From assembly GCA_964498075.1 (NCBI GenBank), contig CAZCGA010000013.1, positions 1 through 64,000 on the forward strand: a stretch of 64,000 nucleotides of DNA, written 5' to 3'. A model generated the notes under the pieces. The model saw nothing but the letters and a program-made list of their open reading frames with translations. It was not told the DNA's origin and did no database searches. The position numbers were made by a program, and so were the translations under genes. Of the stretch, positions 8,574 through 17,350 are shown piece by piece. Within the stretch, counting starts at the first letter, position 1. Every line of letters begins with the position of its first letter. The stretch comes from CAZCGA01 sp964498075. GTDB lineage: Bacteria; Desulfobacterota; Binatia; HRBIN30.

Positions 8574-9572
8574 ATGAAGCTCCTGCTCGCCAACCGCGCG
8601 CTGTTCGACGACTACGGAGACCAGCTCCGAAGGATCTATGCGGCCACGGGGCTCGCCCTCGAGCCGCTGACCCTTCCGTATGGCGACAAAGCGCGGTTTC
8701 CCGAAGAGTCGCTCCGCGAGATCGAAGTCGCCTGCTTCACCGGCAACTTCGACGCCGACCCGGCGTTCACGCGTCGTTTTCTGGGGAGCGCGCTGCACGC
8801 CCCCAACCTGCGCTGGATGCACCTGCCGAACGCCGGCATGGATCATCCGGTGTTCGGCCGACTCCGTGAACAAGGGGTGCGGCTCACCACCTCGTCCGGC
8901 GCTGCCGCCGAGCCGATCGCGCAGACCGCCATCGGCGGGCTGTTGGCCCTGGCGCGCGGGTTGCCGCGCTGGTGGGCGGCGCAGCGTCGCCACGAATGGG
9001 CGCCGCACCACGGCGCGCCGCGGCCGCGCGATCTGCGCGGGCAGACGCTGGTGGTCGTCGGCGTCGGCGCGATCGGCAACCACGTCGCCCGCCTCGCCCG
9101 GGCGCTGGGCCTCCACGTCATCGGTGTTCGGCGCGGCCCGCGTACGCCGGACGATCACGTCGACGAGATGCATCCGCCGTCGGCGCTGCCGGACCTGTTG
9201 CCGCGCGCCGACTGGCTGGTCGTGGCGTGCCCGCTGACCGAGGCGACGCGTGGAGTGATCGATGCCGCCGCGCTGGGTCGGTTGCCGGCGGGCGCACACG
9301 TGATCAACGTGGCGCGCGGGCAGATCATCAACGAGCCAGCGCTGATCGCGGAGTTACGCAGCGGGCGGCTCGCCGGCGCCTACCTCGATGTCTTCGCGGC
9401 GGAGCCGCTGCCGGCCGACTCGCCGCTGTGGGATCTCCCCAACGTGATCCTCTCACCGCACGACTCGGCGGCGTCCGCCGGCAACGCGGCACGCGTCACC
9501 GAGATCTTCTTGCGCAACCTCGAACACTGGGGCCGCGGCGAGCCGCTGGAGAACGAGGTGCGGGACAGGTAG
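8574..9572 (+). CDS. D-2-hydroxyacid dehydrogenase (NAD-binding)
   Basis: A 332-aa D-isomer-specific 2-hydroxyacid dehydrogenase, which interconverts 2-oxo and D-2-hydroxy acids with NAD(P)H. The Rossmann motif is GVGAIG (163-168). Catalytic residues are in place: Arg248 (INVARG), Glu277 (AAEPLP) and His296 (SPHDSA). The cofactor loop VRRGP after beta-2 hints at NADPH preference. ATG 8574 is preceded by GAGGGA at 7 nt; in-frame ATGs at 8535 and 8559 would add unconserved residues. It sits between the MFS and TauE/SafE transporters, all in the same direction. Confidence 0.86.
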   Translation: MKLLLANRALFDDYGDQLRRIYAATGLALEPLTLPYGDKARFPEESLREIEVACFTGNFDADPAFTRRFLGSALHAPNLRWMHLPNAGMDHPVFGRLREQGVRLTTSSGAAAEPIAQTAIGGLLALARGLPRWWAAQRRHEWAPHHGAPRPRDLRGQTLVVVGVGAIGNHVARLARALGLHVIGVRRGPRTPDDHVDEMHPPSALPDLLPRADWLVVACPLTEATRGVIDAAALGRLPAGAHVINVARGQIINEPALIAELRSGRLAGAYLDVFAAEPLPADSPLWDLPNVILSPHDSAASAGNAARVTEIFLRNLEHWGRGEPLENEVRDR

Positions 9573-9576
9573 TGCG

Positions 9577-10338
9577 GTGGACGAGCTCCGGACTGGCCTG
9601 CATCTGAGCACCTTTCAGCTCGTCGTCTCCGCAGGGTTCGTGCTGGGCGCGGCCATGGTGCGCGGTTACAGTGGATTTGGTTTCTCGATGCTCGCCGTGA
9701 CCGGCCTCTCGTTGTTGCGCCCACCCGCCGAAGTGGTCCCCATGGTTCTGCTGCTGGAGATCGCAGCCAGCGCACATCTCTTGCCGGGCGTATGGAGAGA
9801 TGTCGACTGGCCGTCGTTGCAGTGGCTGCTCGCCGGCACGGTGTTGGCGACACCGCTCGGCGTATTGGTGCTGGCCAGTGTTCCCGCCGATGTCATGCGG
9901 GTCCTCGTGTCGGTCGTGGTCCTGATCGCCGCGGTCCTTCTGTGGCGCGGTTTCACTCTGCATCGCATTCCCGGCCGCGGGCCCACGTTTGCGACCGGAG
10001 TCGTCGCCGGCCTGCTGAACGGCGGTGCCGCCATCGCGGGTCCGCCGGCGATCCTGTTCTACTTCTCATCTCCCGCCGGCGTCGCCGTCTCGCGCGCCTC
10101 GCTGATCACATACTTTCTCGGCACCGACGTCGTCGCCGCCGCCGTCGCCGCCTCGTACGGCTTGGTGACCGCGCAGGTTCTGCTCCGCACCGCGCTGCTG
10201 CTGGTTCCGCTGGCCGCCGGCATTGCGATCGGCAACCGTCGGTTCCTGCAGACCACGCCGGCGTCGTTCCGCCGTTTCGTGTTGGTGCTCTTGATGCTGC
10301 TCGCCCTGGCTGGTCTGATGCGCGCAGTGTCCGGATGA
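9577..10338 (+). CDS. TauE/SafE family sulfite/anion permease
   Basis: A 253-aa membrane protein with 7-8 hydrophobic segments and the repeated family motif (VRGYSGFGFSML in the N half; GLLNGGAAIAGPPAILFYFS in the C half). The family exports sulfite, sulfoacetate or related organic anions through the inner membrane. The start is a GTG 4 bp after the preceding stop, so it is probably translated with the hydroxyacid dehydrogenase and may export a product of that pathway (inference). Confidence 0.83.
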   Translation: MDELRTGLHLSTFQLVVSAGFVLGAAMVRGYSGFGFSMLAVTGLSLLRPPAEVVPMVLLLEIAASAHLLPGVWRDVDWPSLQWLLAGTVLATPLGVLVLASVPADVMRVLVSVVVLIAAVLLWRGFTLHRIPGRGPTFATGVVAGLLNGGAAIAGPPAILFYFSSPAGVAVSRASLITYFLGTDVVAAAVAASYGLVTAQVLLRTALLLVPLAAGIAIGNRRFLQTTPASFRRFVLVLLMLLALAGLMRAVSG

Positions 10339-10366
10339 CATTGCCGAGGCGCCGGGAGGTGAAGAC

Positions 10367-11011
10367 ATGACGTTGCAAGAGATCATCGAGTCCACCCACA
10401 CGTGCCGTTTCTATCGACCCGATCCTATCCCGGACGACGTGCTCGGGCGCGTGCTCGATGCGGCGCGCTTCGCGCCGAGCGGCGGTAACCGCCAGCCGGT
10501 ACGTTTCGTGGTCGTGCGCGATGCGGCGAAACGACGCAAGCTGAAGGAGTGGTATCTGCCCATCTGGAGCGCCTACGTCGGCCAGTCCAAGCAGAGCGGG
10601 ACGCCGACGGGAGCGCGCGCCCGCCTGCTCGCGAACGCCGACCACTTCGCGCAGCACCTCGACGAAGTTCCGGTCATGCTCGTGGTCTGCGCCGTCCTGG
10701 CGGACGTCTATCCCACCGACCGCAACCTGGGCCGGCTCACCATCGTCGGCGGCGCCTCCGTGTACCCCGCCGTGCAGAACCTGCTGCTCAAGGGGCGCGA
10801 GGAAGGTCTAGGAACGGCGCTCACCACGCTGCTGTGCGTGGCCGAGCCGCAGGTGAAGGAGCTGCTGTGCATTCCGGACGACATCGCCACCGCCGCCATG
10901 ATCACCATCGGCTACCCGGCGCGCGGGTTTCCGAAACGGCTGCAGCGCCGGCCGCTCGCCGAGATCGCCTTCGGCGACGAGTACGGCCGGCCGCTCGTGG
11001 CGCGGCGCTGA
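10367..11011 (+). CDS. nitroreductase family protein
   Basis: A 214-aa FMN enzyme of the nitroreductase fold. The N-terminus ESTHTCRFYRPDPIPDDVL and AARFAPSGGNRQPVRFVVV (FMN phosphate/isoalloxazine contacts) are diagnostic. EGLGTALTTL and IGYPARGFPKRLQRRPLAEI form the C-terminal half. Such enzymes reduce nitroaromatics, quinones or enones with NAD(P)H. ATG 10367 has GGGAGGTGAAG upstream. It lies in the + strand catabolic run. Confidence 0.88.
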   Translation: MTLQEIIESTHTCRFYRPDPIPDDVLGRVLDAARFAPSGGNRQPVRFVVVRDAAKRRKLKEWYLPIWSAYVGQSKQSGTPTGARARLLANADHFAQHLDEVPVMLVVCAVLADVYPTDRNLGRLTIVGGASVYPAVQNLLLKGREEGLGTALTTLLCVAEPQVKELLCIPDDIATAAMITIGYPARGFPKRLQRRPLAEIAFGDEYGRPLVARR

Positions 11012-11024
11012 GTGTTGGGGTTTG

Positions 11025-11858
11025 GTGGCGAAGGTGAATCACGCGTGGTTGACGCCGCTTTCGTGGAACGTGCACGGCCTGCCGTTTCGCGCTACGCGTG
11101 AGCGCCTGCGCCGCGTCGCGGCTTGCATCGGCGGGCACCGGCCCGATCTCGTCCTCCTGCAGGAGGTCTGGTCGCGCGCCTACGCGCACATCCTCACCAG
11201 CGCCCTGGAACCGGACTATCACGCGGCGTTCGCGCCACGGCGCTTCGCCAGCGCGCCTCGCGGCGGGCTGGTCACCCTGGTCCGCCGCGAGAGCGGGTGG
11301 CACGCCGGCCCGGTGTGGTTTGAGCACTATCGAACGTCGGCGCCGTGGTTCCGCTTGCATGAGGGAGACGGCATCTCCGGAAAGGGAATCCTGGCCGTCG
11401 AGCTGCGCCGTTCGACGGAGCGTCTGGTCGCCGTCAACACGCACCTGCAGGCGCAGTACGGCGACCGCCGTTACACCGACATCCGCCGCGCGCAGCTCGC
11501 GCAGCTGGCGGCGTTTCTGGAGCGTGCCGGCGCAGGATCGTCGCTCCTGCTCGCCGGCGACCTCAACACCGAAGCCGGCGAGGAGTTGTACCACAGCCAC
11601 GTCGCGCCGCTCGGAGAAGACCTGACTGCCGAGGAACGGCGCCTGCACGGCGGAGGGACCTGCTTCGACCGCCGCGGGGCGAAGACGGAGTGGCTCGACT
11701 ATGCAATTCTGCGCGGACCGCGCGCGTCGGCGTCACTGACCCGCGTCGAGAGCGACGCCCCGGATCACCCCTACTCCGACCATGACGGTCTGATCGTGCG
11801 AATCGTCTCTTCGGTGTCGGGGACGGCACCAGCGGGCCTTCTGCCCGTGCGCGGTTGA
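11025..11858 (+). CDS. endonuclease/exonuclease/phosphatase (EEP) family hydrolase
   Basis: About 277 aa. Metal-site motifs of the EEP superfamily are visible: SWNVHGLPF (Asn), VLLQEVW (Glu), AGDLNTEAG (Asp/Asn) and the final SDHDGLIV (Asp-His). Members include phosphodiesterases, sphingomyelinase-like enzymes and AP endonucleases. No signal peptide is seen, and the specific substrate is unknown. Start choice is uncertain: TTG 11022, GTG 11025 and GTG 11034 are all in frame just after a GGGG run. Confidence 0.8.
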   Translation: MAKVNHAWLTPLSWNVHGLPFRATRERLRRVAACIGGHRPDLVLLQEVWSRAYAHILTSALEPDYHAAFAPRRFASAPRGGLVTLVRRESGWHAGPVWFEHYRTSAPWFRLHEGDGISGKGILAVELRRSTERLVAVNTHLQAQYGDRRYTDIRRAQLAQLAAFLERAGAGSSLLLAGDLNTEAGEELYHSHVAPLGEDLTAEERRLHGGGTCFDRRGAKTEWLDYAILRGPRASASLTRVESDAPDHPYSDHDGLIVRIVSSVSGTAPAGLLPVRG

Positions 11859-11892
11859 TGCTAGCATCGTCCACCAGTTGGCTGGAGAGGGA

Positions 11893-12966
11893 ATGGCTGC
11901 CGTCACCCCGATCGAGTATCCGTACGATGTCCGCACTCTGAACGGAGATGCGGACGGCGTACCGCTGGTCATCCATGCGCGCAACGACCGCGATCCGGTC
12001 CGCCTGGGCGCCTGGATTGCGGCGCACCACAGCTGGATCGAGGAGCGTTTGATGGTACACGGGGCGATCTTGTTCCGTGGCTTCGACGTTGGCGACGCGC
12101 CGGCGTTCGAGCGCGTGGCGCGGTCGATCGACGACGAGCTGAAGAACGAATACCTCGGCACCTCGCCGCGTAACGGCCTGACGGACTACGTCTTCACCGC
12201 CAGCGAGCTGCCGCCGTTCTATCCCATCCCGCAACACTGCGAGATGAGCTTCATCGCGCAGCCGCCGCGCCGGCTCTTCTTCTGCTGCCTGCAGCCGCCG
12301 GCGGAGGGTTCGGGCGAAACGCCGCTCGCCGACTTCCGCAAGGTGTTGCGCGACCTCGACCCCGCCGTGCGCCGGCGCTTCGAAGAGCGCGGTTTGCGCA
12401 TCGTGCGCAACTACAGCGGCCCCGACGGCGGCAGCCGTTTCGACCTGTGGAAGCTGAAGCGCTGGGACGAGATGTTCCTGACCAGCGACCGTGCCGTCGT
12501 CGAAGCGAAGTGTCGTGCCGAAGGCTTCGAGCCGTCGTGGACGGCCGATGGCGGGCTGCGTCTGGTGAGCACGCAGGCGGTGACGCGGGCGCACCCGGTG
12601 ACCGGTGCGCCGCTGTGGCACAACCACGTGACCACCTTCCATCTCTCCGCGGCCCCCGAGGAGTACCGGCGGATCTACGCGCTACGGCCGACGCTGCGTC
12701 ACTGGTTCTTCTGGCAGCTCGGGCGCGTCTTGACCGCAGTGCAGCGCCGCATGAAGGCGCGGGACGAGCTGGCGATGCACTGCACGTATCGCGACGGCAG
12801 CGAGATTCCCGCGGCCGACATGGAGGCGGTGCGCGACGTCATCTGGAAGCACATGGTGATCTTCCCGTGGCGCCGGGGTGACGTGGTTGCCATCGACAAC
12901 TACGCTGTGTCGCACGGCCGGCTGCCGTACCAGGGTCCCCGCGGCGTCGCGGTCTGCTGGGCGTGA
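11893..12966 (+). CDS. TauD/TfdA family Fe(II)/2-oxoglutarate dioxygenase
   Basis: A 357-aa non-haem iron dioxygenase. The facial triad is visible as His115-x-Glu117 (PQHCEMSF) and a distal His in NYAVSHGRLPY, with the 2-oxoglutarate Arg in QGPRGVAV. The iron-binding acid is Glu rather than the Asp of TauD itself. That resembles the SyrP/clavaminate-synthase-like branch that hydroxylates amino-acid derivatives, so a taurine substrate is unlikely. ATG 11893 follows GGAGAGG; a TTG at 11878 is also in frame. It is followed by a hairpin at 12990. Confidence 0.84.
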   Translation: MAAVTPIEYPYDVRTLNGDADGVPLVIHARNDRDPVRLGAWIAAHHSWIEERLMVHGAILFRGFDVGDAPAFERVARSIDDELKNEYLGTSPRNGLTDYVFTASELPPFYPIPQHCEMSFIAQPPRRLFFCCLQPPAEGSGETPLADFRKVLRDLDPAVRRRFEERGLRIVRNYSGPDGGSRFDLWKLKRWDEMFLTSDRAVVEAKCRAEGFEPSWTADGGLRLVSTQAVTRAHPVTGAPLWHNHVTTFHLSAAPEEYRRIYALRPTLRHWFFWQLGRVLTAVQRRMKARDELAMHCTYRDGSEIPAADMEAVRDVIWKHMVIFPWRRGDVVAIDNYAVSHGRLPYQGPRGVAVCWA

Positions 12967-12989
12967 TGCCGCGCCGACGCGAGGCAGCG

Positions 12990-13016
12990 GGGGAGCCGTA
13001 ACGGTACTGGCTCCCC
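12990..13016 (+). terminator. GC hairpin after the dioxygenase gene
   Basis: A perfect 8-bp stem, GGGGAGCC (12990-12997) and GGCTCCCC (13009-13016), with an 11-nt loop. It starts 23 bp after the dioxygenase stop. No U-tract follows, so it may be a weak or factor-assisted terminator or an mRNA-stabilising hairpin. Confidence 0.45.
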
Positions 13017-13079
13017 TGCGCCGGCGATGCTACAAACGGCGCACTTCCGCTGCGGAGCGATGGGAGGAGCAAGCGGCGC

Positions 13080-14741
13080 ATGGCAGACGCGATCGGCCCG
13101 ATGGACCTCGCCGGCGTGCACCAGTTGGTGACGAGCACAGACACCGTCGTGCGGGAGGCGCTCGATGTGGCGCGCCAACGCACCCACGGCGGCAAAGGCA
13201 TCGACGATGCGCAGGTACATTGCGAGCGACTCGCGTATGCCGCAACCGAGGTGTGCGCGGCGAAGGAGCTGCTGGCGTACGCACAGGCCGCCGCGCAGCA
13301 CGGGCACGGCGATCCGGTGGTGGACGAGATGGCCGGCGCCTTCGCGGCCGAGGTAGCGCACCGATTGGCGGGCAACGTCGATGCGCATGCCGACGCGTTC
13401 GGCCTGAGCGATGATCTGCTGAACAAGACGCTCGGCGCCAGCGCCACAAAGGCGCAGATCCGCAACGGTCTCAGCGACGCGCGCCTATGCGCCATTGGCC
13501 GTCACGTCATCCAACATCGCGGTGCGAATCACTCGTGGATCGAGAGCGACATCGCCTTGATGACACGCGATTCGGTGCGCCAGTTCGCCGAGACCGAGGT
13601 CGCGCCGATCGCCGAGCACATTCACCGTCACGACGATCTCGTCCCCGAGTCGATCATTGCGAAGATGAGCGAGCTGGGCTTCTTCGGCATGTCCGTTTCC
13701 GAGGAGTTCGGTGGCGGCGGCATGGGCAACCTGCCGATGATCATTACCACCGAAGAGCTGTCGCGCTGCTCGCTGGCGGCGGCGGGCAGTCTCATCACGC
13801 GACCCGAGATCCTCACCAAGGCGCTGCTCAAGGGCGGCACCGACGCACAAAAGAAGAAGTGGCTGCCGCCGATCGCAGCGGGAAAGATCATGGTCGGCAT
13901 CGCGGTGACCGAACCGGACACCGGCTCTGATGTCGCCTCGGTGAAATGCCGCGCCGATGCCGCCGAGATCGGGGGTAAGCAGGGCTATCTCATCAACGGC
14001 GCCAAGGCGTGGTGCACGTTTGCGGGCCGCGCCAACGTGCTGGCCCTGCTGGCGCGCACTGATCCCGACGTCAAGAAGGGCGCGCGTGGCCTGTCGCTGT
14101 TCATCGTGGACAAGGACGCCTTCACCGGCCACACGTTCGAGATGAAGCAGCCGACCGGCGGCATAGTCACCGGCAAGGCCGACGCGACGCCGGGCTATCG
14201 CGGCATGCACTCCTACACCCTCAGCTTCGACAACTACTTCGTCCCGGCCGCGAACCTTGTCGGCGAGCAGGGCGGCCTGAACAAGGGCTTCTATCTGCAG
14301 ATGAACGGTTTCGCGGCGGGTCGCCTGCAGACGGGCGGGCGCGCCTCGGGCCTGGCCCAGGCGGCGCTCGAATGCACCGCGGAGTACGCCAACGACCGCA
14401 AACAGTTCGGCGAACCGATCGGCAACTTCCAACTCACGCAGCACAAGCTTGGACGCATGGCGACGCACATCATGGCGGCACGGCAGCTCACGTACAGCGC
14501 AGCGTTGGCGATGGACCAGGACGAGTCGATCGCCATCGAGCCGGCAATGGCTAAGCTCTTCACCTCCGATGTCGCGGTGTGGACAACGCAGGAGGGACAA
14601 CTGCTACACGGCGGCTGGGGCTACGCGGAAGAGTTCGCCATCTCGCGCTACGTCGTCGACGCGCAGGTGCTGCCCATCTTCGAAGGCGTCAAGCCGATCC
14701 TCGAGCTCAAGGTGATCGCCCGCAACCTGCTGGCCGCGTGA
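13080..14741 (+). CDS. methylsuccinyl-CoA dehydrogenase-like acyl-CoA dehydrogenase
   Basis: A 553-aa flavoenzyme. Residues 1-150 form an extra helical domain; the acyl-CoA dehydrogenase core follows from about WIESDIALMTRDSVRQFAE. Core motifs are AVTEPDTGSDVASV (FAD/substrate loop), GYRGMHSYTLSF, ARQLTYSAALAMDQ and LLHGGWGYAEEFAISRYVVD. The long N-terminal extension and the GYRGM segment match (2S)-methylsuccinyl-CoA dehydrogenase of the ethylmalonyl-CoA pathway, which makes mesaconyl-CoA. No other ethylmalonyl-CoA pathway gene is in the window, so a related 2-methyl-branched substrate is possible. GGGAGGAG lies upstream of ATG 13080. Confidence 0.8.
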   Translation: MADAIGPMDLAGVHQLVTSTDTVVREALDVARQRTHGGKGIDDAQVHCERLAYAATEVCAAKELLAYAQAAAQHGHGDPVVDEMAGAFAAEVAHRLAGNVDAHADAFGLSDDLLNKTLGASATKAQIRNGLSDARLCAIGRHVIQHRGANHSWIESDIALMTRDSVRQFAETEVAPIAEHIHRHDDLVPESIIAKMSELGFFGMSVSEEFGGGGMGNLPMIITTEELSRCSLAAAGSLITRPEILTKALLKGGTDAQKKKWLPPIAAGKIMVGIAVTEPDTGSDVASVKCRADAAEIGGKQGYLINGAKAWCTFAGRANVLALLARTDPDVKKGARGLSLFIVDKDAFTGHTFEMKQPTGGIVTGKADATPGYRGMHSYTLSFDNYFVPAANLVGEQGGLNKGFYLQMNGFAAGRLQTGGRASGLAQAALECTAEYANDRKQFGEPIGNFQLTQHKLGRMATHIMAARQLTYSAALAMDQDESIAIEPAMAKLFTSDVAVWTTQEGQLLHGGWGYAEEFAISRYVVDAQVLPIFEGVKPILELKVIARNLLAA

Positions 14742-14853
14742 TGCCGCCGGGCGCCCGGGAAATCGCCTTGAACCCTTGACTGCGCATGGTGCCGTGAGCC
14801 ATATGGCAAGCGGTGATACGTGTGACAACCGACTACTGAGAGGGGAGGGGCTC

Positions 14854-15888
14854 ATGCGAAAGTTCGAAGACACACGCGTCGTTCCAGTGCACCGCTTCAC
14901 ACGCCGGCTACAGTGGTTCGCTGCCGCGGTCGTGTTGCTGCCGCTCGTCCTGAGCTCCAGCGCGCACGCCGGGGAACCGTTCGTGGGAGTTGACATCGGC
15001 GCATCCAAGCCGACGAACAACTTCTATCGCCGGCACGTGTCGAACGGCGCCACCGCCAATCCGTTCGCCGGCTACATGCTCAACAAATACCTCGGCGCTG
15101 AAGGGCAGCTCCATTTCACCTTCCAGGAGCCGAAGGAGGACTTCGACTACTCACGGTCGACCCAGACCACGTCGCTGTTCGGCTTCACGGTCGGCCCCCG
15201 GATCGCGCTGCCGCTCGACCAGAACTTCGAGTTCTATGGCACCGGCCAGGGCGGATTCTTCACGGGCATGAGTGGGGCGCTGACCCACACGTCGGGTGGT
15301 CTGTCTGCAGGAGGCGGCTTGGACTACAACCTGAGTCTGAACTGGAAGCTCGGCCTGTACGGACGCTGGAACCACGCCTTCCAGTCGCCGCGTCCCACTA
15401 CCCTGATGGTCCCGCCTGATCAGCAGGGTCCCACTGACGCGGAATGGGTGACCGGCGGCATCAGCGTCCGGTATCAGTTTGCGCAGCCGCCACCCGCCCT
15501 GCCACCGCCGCCGAAGGTTGCGGAAGCACCGCCGCCGCCACCTCCCGTCAAGAAGAAGATCGTGCTGCGTGCGGTGCACTTCGATACCGATAAGTCAGAC
15601 ATCCGCCAGGATGCCGTGCCCATTCTCGATGAGGCGGCGCAGATCCTGAAGGATGAGGGCACCGTGGCCGTCATCGTGGCGGGGCACACCGACAGTCGGG
15701 CGAGCGACGAGTACAACCAGAAGCTCTCCGAGCGGCGCGCCGACGCAGTGAAGAAATACCTGGTTGACCACGGCATCGCCGCCAGCCGCATCAAGTCCAT
15801 CGGCTATGGCGAGACCAAACCGGTCGCCACGAACGACACTGCCGATGGACGCCAGCAGAACCGACGAGTCGAGCTGGATGTTGAGTAG
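14854..15888 (+). CDS. OmpA family outer-membrane protein
   Basis: 344 aa. A signal peptide (hydrophobic stretch ending SSSAHA) is followed by an 8-stranded beta-barrel domain (about 40-210, alternating aromatic strands). Next comes a Pro-rich linker with PPPALPPPP and APPPPPP runs, then a C-terminal OmpA domain that binds peptidoglycan: HFDTDKSDIR, VAGHTDSRASDEYNQKLSERR and GYGETKPVATN with the final NRRVEL. The start MRKFEDTR has a strong GAGAGGGGAGGGG site. It anchors the outer membrane to the wall. It stands alone and converges closely on the enoyl-CoA hydratase gene. Confidence 0.92.
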   Translation: MRKFEDTRVVPVHRFTRRLQWFAAAVVLLPLVLSSSAHAGEPFVGVDIGASKPTNNFYRRHVSNGATANPFAGYMLNKYLGAEGQLHFTFQEPKEDFDYSRSTQTTSLFGFTVGPRIALPLDQNFEFYGTGQGGFFTGMSGALTHTSGGLSAGGGLDYNLSLNWKLGLYGRWNHAFQSPRPTTLMVPPDQQGPTDAEWVTGGISVRYQFAQPPPALPPPPKVAEAPPPPPPVKKKIVLRAVHFDTDKSDIRQDAVPILDEAAQILKDEGTVAVIVAGHTDSRASDEYNQKLSERRADAVKKYLVDHGIAASRIKSIGYGETKPVATNDTADGRQQNRRVELDVE

Positions 15889-15901
15889 CCCGCGGCGCTT
15901 C

Positions 15902-16666
15902 TCAGCGGCGCAGCCCTAGCTTCTCTCGCTGCTTGCGCCGCGCGACACGGCTCTCCGGCGCGCTCCACACCGCTGTGGTGCGCGCCGCTTCGTCAGGGGT
16001 CTCGGCCTGCAGGCGCGCGATTGCCTCGGCAACGAGCGCTGCCTTGGCGTGCGCATAGGCGTCGCGGGGAAAGGCGCCCAAGCGTGCGGCACGCCGCAGC
16101 ACGGTCGGCGCGAAGCTCTCGACGGGAAACAGCTCGTCGATGACTCCAAGGCGCAGCGCTTGGCTTGCCGGGTACAACGCGGCCCCCAGGATCAGCTCGC
16201 TGGCGCGCGCCTGCGCCAGGCGGAGCCGCACGATCTCGAACGCCGCCCGCGGGAATGCCGCACCGACGGCAACTTCGTTCAGACCGATCCGGTAGTCGCC
16301 CTCGACCCCGAGACGGTAATCGCACGCCAGGACGAGCACCAGCCCACCCGCAACGGCGTGGCCGTTCATCATCGCCACCGTGGGCTTTGGAAATGCCAGC
16401 AGCTGCAGATGGGCGTCGCGATAGAGCCAATACAGGCGTTGCTCCTGCCCTGCATCACGCCGCGGTGCCACGAAGTCGAACCCGCCGCTGAAGAACGCTC
16501 CCGCACCGGTCAGCACGACGGCGCGGACGCCGTCGTCGGCGCGGGCGTCGGCCAACGCCGCCGCCAGATCGGTGAGCAAGGTCTCGTCAATCGCGTTGGC
16601 AGGAGGACGGTCCAAGATGAGGACGCGCACGCCGCCCTCGCGATTCTCCACTCGTACGGCGCTCAT
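15902..16666 (-). CDS. enoyl-CoA hydratase/isomerase family protein
   Basis: A 254-aa crotonase-fold protein. The oxyanion-hole segments are GAGAFFSGGFDFVA (about 53-66) and NGHAVAGGLVLVLACDYRL (about 101-119). The two catalytic Glu of classical hydratases are not evident: LNEVAVGAAFPRAAFE has Glu at only one of the expected places. Isomerase, lyase or thioesterase activity is therefore possible. The C-terminus is Arg/Lys-rich (RRKQREKLGLRR). It is followed upstream, same strand, by a SnoaL-like gene. Confidence 0.84.
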   Translation of the reverse strand: MSAVRVENREGGVRVLILDRPPANAIDETLLTDLAAALADARADDGVRAVVLTGAGAFFSGGFDFVAPRRDAGQEQRLYWLYRDAHLQLLAFPKPTVAMMNGHAVAGGLVLVLACDYRLGVEGDYRIGLNEVAVGAAFPRAAFEIVRLRLAQARASELILGAALYPASQALRLGVIDELFPVESFAPTVLRRAARLGAFPRDAYAHAKAALVAEAIARLQAETPDEAARTTAVWSAPESRVARRKQREKLGLRR

Positions 16667-16697
16667 GACGCGGCCTATACGTGCACCTCCGCGCGCA

Positions 16698-17144
16698 TCA
16701 GCGTTGTGGTTTCAGTTTTCCGGCGTGCTCGCCCAGGTACGTCTGCGCGCGCTGCGACTCCGCGGAAGGCCAGCGATCCTCGAGACGTCGAATGTGGTCT
16801 CCTTCGAAGACGGCCGTCTCCTCACCTTCGATGCGCAACGCCGGCGCGCCCGCTAGCGTGTAGACCGCGGCCCAACGGAACCAGACGGTACCGTCGCGCT
16901 CCGTCGGACCTTCGAGCATCTCGACGCTGCGCGAGTCGAAGCGGCGGTCGAACGTGTCCAGCACCTGCTTGAAGGACGCCATCAGCGCCTCACGTCCCTC
17001 AATCCGACCGCCGAACGGCAGGTCAGCGAACGTTTCGTACACTGCGTCCTCGGTGAAGAACGAGGCGACCTTCGACCAGTCGTCGGTTGCGTAGGCATCC
17101 TCGAAGGCTGCCGCGTAGCTCATGAACCGCTGCATGTTGCTCAT
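16698..17144 (-). CDS. SnoaL/NTF2-like protein
   Basis: A 148-aa cone-shaped alpha+beta barrel protein: AAFEDAYATDDWSKVASFFT, then FGGRIEGREALMASFKQVLD and a strand DGTVWFRWAAVYTLAGAP. The fold occurs in ketosteroid-isomerase-like enzymes, small-molecule cyclases and binding proteins; no specific active site can be assigned. It lies 31 bp upstream of, and co-directional with, the enoyl-CoA hydratase gene, so they probably share a transcript. Confidence 0.8.
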   Translation of the reverse strand: MSNMQRFMSYAAAFEDAYATDDWSKVASFFTEDAVYETFADLPFGGRIEGREALMASFKQVLDTFDRRFDSRSVEMLEGPTERDGTVWFRWAAVYTLAGAPALRIEGEETAVFEGDHIRRLEDRWPSAESQRAQTYLGEHAGKLKPQR

Positions 17145-17350
17145 GTCTCGTTTTCCCTCCTCGGCGGTGCCATCTTATGTCAGCACGCGAGACGTGACTA
17201 GGCCTGCGGCCGGCGTCATTTCTATGGCCCGCTCCCCGTTGGGTCGCTGCAGACTGCCAAGTCCGACAGGCTGCTAGGCTACTCGATCGTTGGAACGCCG
17301 AGCCCGGCGGTCTTCGCAAAGGCCGCCGGTCTGTGCTTTGGTGTGTGGCC

